A DNA stretch of 28,006 nucleotides from Candidatus Omnitrophota bacterium (lineage in GTDB: Bacteria > Omnitrophota > Gorgyraeia > Duberdicusellales > 4484-171), in contig JALOCC010000024.1 of assembly GCA_023227945.1 (NCBI GenBank), positions 1-28,006 of the forward strand, read 5' to 3'. Under the pieces are notes generated by a model. It was not told the origin of the DNA and searched no databases. It worked only from the letters and a program-made list of their open reading frames with translations. This document shows positions 23,052 to 28,006 of the stretch, in pieces; positions within the stretch are counted from its first letter, which is position 1, and the number at the start of each line of letters is the position of its first letter. Both the position numbers and the translations under genes were made by a program.

Positions 23052-23543
23052 ATGGCAGCACAAAAATATTTAGTAAGCGAAGAAAGCACAAATTTAATGT
23101 ACCCTCTTTCTAGTGAACGCAGCTTGACTTGTGTGTTAGAAAAACGCGAGCTTGCAAATGGTTTAAAAAGGAGAATAGAAGAAATGGAAAAAAAAGTATT
23201 TGGATATGAATTGGTCATGGATCTTTCCGAGTGTGACCTGTCGGTTATGCGCTCAAAGAAGAAGCTCGCCGAGTATGTTAATAAACTCTGTAAGCTTATT
23301 AAGATGAAAAAGTATGGTAAGGTTCAATTACCTTATTTTGGGCTTGAAAAGCCTCAAACAAAAGGTTATTCGCTTTTGCAATTTATCGAGACCAGTTCAA
23401 TTACCGGGCATTTCTCCGAGTATTGGCGTAAATCCTACATTAATATCTTTTCCTGCAAACCTTACAACCATCGTCTTGCGGCAAACTTTACGAAAGAATT
23501 TTTCGGGACAAAGCACGCCAAAATACGCTTCCTCGTGCGCTAA
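23052..23543 (+). CDS. speD: SpeD-family pyruvoyl decarboxylase (AdoMet decarboxylase homologue, possibly Orn/Arg decarboxylase)
   Basis: The C-terminal 119 residues match class 1b AdoMet decarboxylase: FGYELVMDLSECD at the start, then the self-cleavage and active-site stretch ETSSITGHFSE, then YINIFSCKPY. Aligned with the usual ESHLTIH and DVYTCG, the pyruvoyl Ser is S115, the His is H120 and the Cys is C135, all kept. The residue before the Ser is Thr instead of the usual Glu. The start is uncertain. M45 (23184) has AAGGAG 10 nt upstream and gives the normal family length. The first ATG at 23052 has only AAAGG 14 nt away but a coding-like sequence. Beside carboxyspermidine genes an AdoMet decarboxylase is not needed, so ornithine or arginine decarboxylation is plausible, as reported for other SpeD homologues. 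Confidence 0.82.
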   Translation: MAAQKYLVSEESTNLMYPLSSERSLTCVLEKRELANGLKRRIEEMEKKVFGYELVMDLSECDLSVMRSKKKLAEYVNKLCKLIKMKKYGKVQLPYFGLEKPQTKGYSLLQFIETSSITGHFSEYWRKSYINIFSCKPYNHRLAANFTKEFFGTKHAKIRFLVR

Positions 23544-23557
23544 TCCTTTCTACCAGT

Positions 23558-23860
23558 TTAAATAATTTTAAGAATTTTTAAACCTTGAGGCATTTGAAGA
23601 GTTAGCTTGTTTTGTAGCTCTTGAGGGGTTATTTTTTCAGTAAAATAGAAAGTTACTTCCTCTGGCCCTTCTACTCCTACCTTGAGGGCTTTTCCAAAAC
23701 TTAATTTTACGCGCGGCCTAAATCCTTGGGTATAATATAAGGGTAGGCCTGCTCTTTTTAAAGCGCGCGTAAGTATTGATACGAGGTCTAATTGAGAAAA
23801 GTAAACCATATCCTGGCTTTTTTCTATAATTGTTTTTAAGGCAAATTTTTCCGCTTGCAT
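23558..23860 (-). CDS. Short DUF2344/TIGR03936 protein
   Basis: A 100-residue protein matching the N-terminal half of the TIGR03936 (DUF2344) family: YFSQLDLVSILTRALKRAGLPLYYTQGFRPRVKLSFGKALKVGVEG. Family members are usually about 200 residues, or are fused to the radical-SAM partner. Here the frame ends after GLKILKII. The ATG follows the TAA of the radical-SAM gene with no gap. The family is of unknown function, found with TIGR03960 and often with RNase G, which is absent here. It converges with the SpeD-like gene (14-nt gap). It may be a natural short form, or the remnant of one truncated when the polyamine cluster arrived. Confidence 0.85.
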   Translation of the reverse strand: MQAEKFALKTIIEKSQDMVYFSQLDLVSILTRALKRAGLPLYYTQGFRPRVKLSFGKALKVGVEGPEEVTFYFTEKITPQELQNKLTLQMPQGLKILKII

Positions 23861-25516
23861 TTAGCTTTCCTTGCAATTTTTGCAGGTAGGTATTTCCGAA
23901 TTACCGATAAAAGACCAGGGAAAATTTTTGTTTTCGCTTTGCAAATAAGTTTTATAGTCAATGCCGTTTTTATGCATCGCGTCCTGCCAAGTTGACCAAT
24001 TGTTGTTTGTTTCGTAACTGGGCGAGGTATTAAATACCTCCAGAATTACCGAGGAAAAATTTCTATCAGCACGGGAGAGTATCGCTTCCAGAATACTCAT
24101 CTTTGCCTGCGAGATCGAAAGATTAATATTATGTCTTTTTGGTATACAGCTTAAAACCAATTTTATTTTTTTTTCCAAAATTTCTTCTTCTGGCATCCAT
24201 GCGTTTTCCCATAGCGAGAACGGTTTTGGCACAAAAATATTAATACTTACATTAAGCGAAAGTCCTGTTTCACGCCGCAGGCGTTCCAGAAAGGCACCGA
24301 TTAAAAGTAAATCCTCATCTGTTTCTTCAGGAAAACCTATCATAAGGTACAATTTGATTGTTCTTAGATTCAATGATTTAATTATCTTTGCGGCTTCAAA
24401 TAATCTATTCATGTCAATTTTTTTTCCTAATTTGCTTCTTAAACTGTCACTTGCGGTTTCAAGCGCAACGGTAAGCGATGTTTTCCGTAAAAAAAGAAGT
24501 TTTCGGTATAATTCACCTAATGCGCCATCAATACGCAGTGATGGCAGCGATAGCCCTACGCATTTATTTTTAAACTGCGCAATTAACGCATCCAGCAGTT
24601 CTTCAATATTTGAATAATCGGAAGCGCTTAAACTAAGCAAAGAAATATTCTCGTAACCGCTGTTTTTATAGATGTTTTTCGCAATATCGCAAATAGTTGA
24701 AATTTTTTTTTCGCGGTAGGGATGATATATTGCTCTTGCCTGGCAAAAAACGCAAGCATTTGGGCATCCTCTTGCAATTTCTACGGGCGCGCGGTCATGG
24801 ATTATTTGTGTGTGAGGGGTAAGCCAGTTTACAGGATAGTAGCTTTTGTCCAAATCCTTCACATAAACTCTTTTTAGCGGAAATTGTGCATACTTGTACA
24901 GTTTATTGAATTGATATTTATTTGCACAGATACTTACGCTGTAGAAACTGGGAACGTAAAAGCCATCGATTTGCGAAAGGGCTTCGAGGCGCGTCTTTTT
25001 ATCTTTGTGTTTTCTAAGTATATCGACAAACTCAGCTATTCCTTCCTCGAATTCACCGAGATAAAAAAAATCCACAAATTCCGCAAGGGGCTCCGGGTTC
25101 GCTATGCCTCCCGCAAAGACTATTGTTTCTTTTCTCTCGTTTGCTTTTATGGGAATTGCTCCAAGATGCAGTATCTTTAAAAAATTTAAGAAATTGATTT
25201 CGCAGGACAGATTAAATCCTATGGCTTCAAAATTATCCAGGGTGGTCTTTGTTTCAAGGGAAAATAGTTTAAGATTATTGTTGGATAAATTTACGGCTAA
25301 ATCCTCACCCGGGAGAAAAACTCTTTCACAAACTACATCTTCGAATTCATTAAGCAAACCATAGATTATGCGTAGTCCCAGGTTGCTCATTCCTATTTCG
25401 TACAAATCAGGATATGATAGGCAGATAGGAATTTTTCCCTGGCGAGGCTTTTTAACTACATTCCACTCGTTGCCGATATAACGTTGGGGCTTTTGTATCG
25501 TGCTTAAATCAATCAT
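23861..25516 (-). CDS. TIGR03960-family radical SAM protein
   Basis: A 551-residue cytoplasmic protein with an N-terminal B12-binding-like region (ICLSYPDLYEIGMSNLGLRIIY, FAGGIANPEPLAEFVDFFYLGEFEEG) and a radical SAM core with the cluster motif GCPNACVFCQAR (CxxxCxxC). It continues with ALETASDSLRSKLGKKI and LYLMIGFPEETDED, and FVPKPFSLWENAW. This matches TIGR03960, whose substrate is unknown; a link to tRNA or rRNA modification is only guessed from the usual RNase G/rplU neighbourhood. It ends directly at the DUF2344 ATG. No ribosome binding site is seen, as an ATCCGT array ends about 12 nt upstream of the start. Confidence 0.93.
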   Translation of the reverse strand: MIDLSTIQKPQRYIGNEWNVVKKPRQGKIPICLSYPDLYEIGMSNLGLRIIYGLLNEFEDVVCERVFLPGEDLAVNLSNNNLKLFSLETKTTLDNFEAIGFNLSCEINFLNFLKILHLGAIPIKANERKETIVFAGGIANPEPLAEFVDFFYLGEFEEGIAEFVDILRKHKDKKTRLEALSQIDGFYVPSFYSVSICANKYQFNKLYKYAQFPLKRVYVKDLDKSYYPVNWLTPHTQIIHDRAPVEIARGCPNACVFCQARAIYHPYREKKISTICDIAKNIYKNSGYENISLLSLSASDYSNIEELLDALIAQFKNKCVGLSLPSLRIDGALGELYRKLLFLRKTSLTVALETASDSLRSKLGKKIDMNRLFEAAKIIKSLNLRTIKLYLMIGFPEETDEDLLLIGAFLERLRRETGLSLNVSINIFVPKPFSLWENAWMPEEEILEKKIKLVLSCIPKRHNINLSISQAKMSILEAILSRADRNFSSVILEVFNTSPSYETNNNWSTWQDAMHKNGIDYKTYLQSENKNFPWSFIGNSEIPTCKNCKES

Positions 25517-25527
25517 TTTTATTAGCG

Positions 25528-25600
25528 CGGATGTAACGGATGGTTGCAGATGCCACGGATAAATTCATCCGTTTGAATCCGTAATAATCCATGACATCGG
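25528..25600. repeat. Inverted short-word array, ATCCGT class, 9/10-nt register
   Basis: CGGAT-type words occur at 25528, 25537, 25547 and 25556. ATCCGT-type words occur at 25567, 25577, 25587 and 25596. It shares long stretches with the element at 292-363 (both contain CACGGATAAATT and ATCCGTTTG). It fills the gap between rodA and the radical-SAM gene. Confidence 0.88.
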
Positions 25601-25612
25601 TTTATAAAAAAG

Positions 25613-26707
25613 TTATTGCCTGTAGATATTAAGAAAAATTCCAAGCAGCATAAAACTTACGAGTAAGTGTGTGCCTCCGTAACTTACAAATAATAAAGGT
25701 ATTCCCACAACCGGAAGTATTCCAAGGGTCATGCCGATATTAATAAAAACATGAAGAAAAAACAGACAAGCCATTCCAACCAAAATTAATTGGGCAAAAT
25801 TATCTTTTTGGTATCGTGCAACTAAAAGTATGTTATTGATTATTAATAGATAAATCAAAAGAAGCACCATCGCTCCGGCAAAACCCCATTCTTCGGCAAT
25901 TACGGTGAATATAAAATCAGTATGGCGTTCCGGCAAAAAATTAAACTGGTTTTGTGTTCCGGAAAGAAAACCCTTGCCGAAAATCTTTCCTGACCCTATT
26001 GCAATTTTTGATTGTATTATTGTGTAGCCTGCACCAAGAGGTTCTGCGTTTGGATTAAGAAATACTATCAACCTTTTTTTCTGATAATCCTTAAGATGAT
26101 TCCACGCTAAAGGAGAAAGCATAATGGCTGCAATTATTATAGCTATAAAATATCTTTTTTTATTACGACTTGCGAACCCCATTAGAAAAAACAGAAGGAC
26201 TAAAACCATGGCTGTGCCTAAATCCGGCTGTTTGATTATCAGTAGAACATTTATCATTAAAAGTGAAAATGGAAACAATGCTCCTTTCAAAAAGCCTTTA
26301 TTCGTTTGTGAAGAAAAAACCCTTGCCAGGAAAAAAATAGTTATAATTTTAGATAATTCCGATGGTTGAAAATTGAATCCCCCAATATTTAACCAGCGTT
26401 GCGCGCCCAAAGCGCTTCTTCCAAAAAGGTCTACGGCAATTAATAAAAATATGTTTATAGCGTATAATACATACGCTAAATCAAAATATACTCGGTAATT
26501 TAATAAGAAAAAAAGTATAAGAATTACCCAGGAAATTGCAACCCACATAACTTCTTTGTAAAAAATTTCCTGCTCTTTTAATTCCCCCGCCTGATGCAAG
26601 CTGCTATAAATGGAACTTAAACTTAAAATTGTAAGCAATATTAGGCAGGCAATAATTATTTTTGCCGGTTTAAAGTTTGTTTTTATGCGTACAATATTAT
26701 TAAACAT
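25613..26707 (-). CDS. rodA: Rod-shape peptidoglycan glycosyltransferase RodA
   Basis: A SEDS-family glycosyltransferase that polymerises lipid II during side-wall growth. 364 residues with about 10 membrane helices. Key segments are ALGAQRWLNIGGFNFQPSELSKI, the catalytic Asp in IKQPDLGTAM, GSGKIFGKGFLSGTQ, FLPERHTDFIFTVIAEEWGF and the C-terminal GIPLLFVSYGGTHLL. GFLSGTQNQFNFLPE favours RodA over FtsW. The start lies 1 nt after the PBP2 stop, giving the classical mrdA-rodA pair. This implies a peptidoglycan wall and rod-type elongation. Confidence 0.95.
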   Translation of the reverse strand: MFNNIVRIKTNFKPAKIIIACLILLTILSLSSIYSSLHQAGELKEQEIFYKEVMWVAISWVILILFFLLNYRVYFDLAYVLYAINIFLLIAVDLFGRSALGAQRWLNIGGFNFQPSELSKIITIFFLARVFSSQTNKGFLKGALFPFSLLMINVLLIIKQPDLGTAMVLVLLFFLMGFASRNKKRYFIAIIIAAIMLSPLAWNHLKDYQKKRLIVFLNPNAEPLGAGYTIIQSKIAIGSGKIFGKGFLSGTQNQFNFLPERHTDFIFTVIAEEWGFAGAMVLLLIYLLIINNILLVARYQKDNFAQLILVGMACLFFLHVFINIGMTLGILPVVGIPLLFVSYGGTHLLVSFMLLGIFLNIYRQ

Positions 26708-26708
26708 T

Positions 26709-28006
26709 TTATAATAGTTGTTGTTCTTTTAACTTTTCAAGAAAATAATAGGCTACCTTTAATGCCTCATAACTTGAACCGCCGTTTTCCAGAAAAACAC
26801 ATATGGTGTATTTTGGTGCATCTGCCGGAAAAAATCCGACAAACCAGCCATGCGGACGGCCAGATGTTTGAGCGGTACCGGTTTTACCGGCAATTGAGAG
26901 ATTAAGTGGTTTTAGCAGCCGCGCAGTGCCTTCATCGCTCTCTACTACTTGCTTGAGAGCATTCTTTACTATCGTAAGATTCTGAGCAGAAATATTGAGT
27001 TTATTGCTATAGGGCATTGCAATCTCAGTATTATCTATTTTTTTGATTAAATGCGGCTTAACGAGAAATCCGCCGTTAGCGAAGACGTTGATTGCCAGCA
27101 TAATTTCTATGGGCGAACATTCGGTATAGCCTTGGCCTATTGAAAAATTCAGGGTATCACCTAAATACCAACGACCTCTAAGTTTCAGGCTGGATACCGG
27201 TATAGTTCCTTTTTTCTCATATGGAAGGTCTATGCCGGAGGCCGAATTTAGGCCTAATTTTTCTGCATAGTTGGCCATAAGTTGCCGGCCAAGCAGCATA
27301 CCAACATTGTAAAAATACACATTACATGAATGCATCAGTGCCTCATAGAGATTTTCGTCATCGTGAACATTCTCGCATTCAAATTCCGCTTTTCCTATAT
27401 TAAGTTTACCTTTGCATATAAACGTAGTTGATGGTTTTAGTTTATTCTCTTCTAGCCCGGCAATAGCAACTATGGGTTTAAAGGTAGAACCCAGCGGAAA
27501 TGCTGACTGTATTGCTCTGTTTTGCATAGGTTTATTTGTATCGGTAAAAACTTTCGTAATCTCGTCTTTTCCTTTAACAAAGCTATTAGGGTCAAATGAA
27601 GGGTAGGAAACCAGCGCGAAAACTTCACCGTCTTTTGAATCCATAAAAATAAGCGCACCTTTCTTGCCGGAAATTGCCTGGTAAGCAGTTTGCTGCATTT
27701 TGGAATCAACTGTTAAGTATATATCTTTGCCCCGGATAGAGTTGCGTTTCCCCAGAAAGCCGATTATTCTGCCGCTTGAGTTAACTTCGATCAAATCTCC
27801 ACCGTCTTCTCCGCGTAAATAATCATCATAATATTGTTCTATGCCGGATATTCCTATGCGCTCGTTAGGCGAGTAGCCATATTTTTTAAGACGTTCAGAA
27901 AAAGCAGCTGCTTCTTTGACGTAACCGAGCAAGTGGGAAGTTTCATACGGGTAGTCATAATGCCGTTGCGGTTGCGGGTCAATGGATACTTCGTCTTTGA
28001 ATTTTT
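26709..28006 (-). CDS. mrdA: Penicillin-binding protein 2 (elongasome transpeptidase), N-terminus missing
   Basis: The D,D-transpeptidase partner of RodA, periplasmic with an N-terminal anchor that lies beyond the window. The frame stays open to the right edge (432 codons). A TTG near 27932 is not a start, since the pedestal-domain sequence DEVSIDPQPQRHYDYPYETSHLLGYV continues in frame before it (in pieces: DEVSID, RHYDYPYE). Active-site motifs are STFK (GSTFKPIVA, nucleophile Ser at 27486-27488), SCN (HSCNVYFY) and KTGT (AGKTGTAQ) followed by GRPHGWFVGFFP. It is coupled to rodA (1-nt gap). Confidence 0.95.
   Translation of the reverse strand, partial: KFKDEVSIDPQPQRHYDYPYETSHLLGYVKEAAAFSERLKKYGYSPNERIGISGIEQYYDDYLRGEDGGDLIEVNSSGRIIGFLGKRNSIRGKDIYLTVDSKMQQTAYQAISGKKGALIFMDSKDGEVFALVSYPSFDPNSFVKGKDEITKVFTDTNKPMQNRAIQSAFPLGSTFKPIVAIAGLEENKLKPSTTFICKGKLNIGKAEFECENVHDDENLYEALMHSCNVYFYNVGMLLGRQLMANYAEKLGLNSASGIDLPYEKKGTIPVSSLKLRGRWYLGDTLNFSIGQGYTECSPIEIMLAINVFANGGFLVKPHLIKKIDNTEIAMPYSNKLNISAQNLTIVKNALKQVVESDEGTARLLKPLNLSIAGKTGTAQTSGRPHGWFVGFFPADAPKYTICVFLENGGSSYEALKVAYYFLEKLKEQQLL

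Noticed and set aside
27932..27932. TTG at 27932 as the start of PBP2
   Set aside because: The reading frame continues without a stop to the window edge with typical PBP2 pedestal residues, so the gene is cut by the window.

Overview
The window looks like one contig piece from a low-to-moderate GC, Gram-negative-type uncultured bacterium, most like Candidatus Omnitrophota. That placement is an inference from gene content (Rnf complex, carboxyspermidine-type polyamine genes, TIGR03960/DUF2344 radical-SAM pair beside rodA) and from its many short-word intergenic repeats. No rRNA or other marker gene is present to confirm it.

Layout. 1-7246 (minus): a carbohydrate-use operon. In transcription order it holds a sugar-binding lipoprotein, two ABC permeases without an ATPase, a TPR plus clan GH-A glycosidase-like protein, a possible 37-codon small ORF, a secreted protein made of two tandem carbohydrate-binding-like domains, and the start of a second GH-A-like protein cut by the window edge. 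7422-8273 (minus): purU. 8466-12383 (plus): an unusual 1021-residue protein with two complete FtsH modules in one chain, then an unrecognised lipoprotein. 12384-12698: a gene-free stretch filled with repeats. 12699-20041 (minus): MFS exporter, rnfC-G-D-E-A-B, purN and a one-domain BatD-like protein, mostly with overlapping genes. 20149-20221 (minus): tRNA-Thr(CGT). 20405-23543 (plus): polyamine cluster (nspC, carboxy(nor)spermidine synthase, SpeD homologue). 23558-28006 (minus): mrdA (5' end missing), rodA, TIGR03960 radical SAM, half-length DUF2344 protein.

How the genes work together. The first operon imports an oligosaccharide and modifies or cleaves it. Rnf couples ferredoxin/NAD to an ion gradient. 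The polyamine cluster probably makes spermidine through carboxyspermidine. In that setting a SpeD-type AdoMet decarboxylase is not needed, so the SpeD homologue may instead supply the diamine. mrdA-rodA build the rod-shaped wall.

Most striking signal. At least eight loci carry a phase-locked array of one short word (7-nt register with 11-nt, i.e. 7+4, slips, or a 9/10-nt register), followed by an array of the reverse-complement word in the same register. The word differs between loci (AGTCCAT, TAAAC, CCAATAA, CTGTTAT, GTTACG, ATCCGT) but the architecture is the same. Two arrays run into proteins: one writes the signal peptide of the TPR-glycosidase and one writes the C-terminal tail of RnfB. 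I know of no named element with this design. The second most unusual item is the tandem FtsH.
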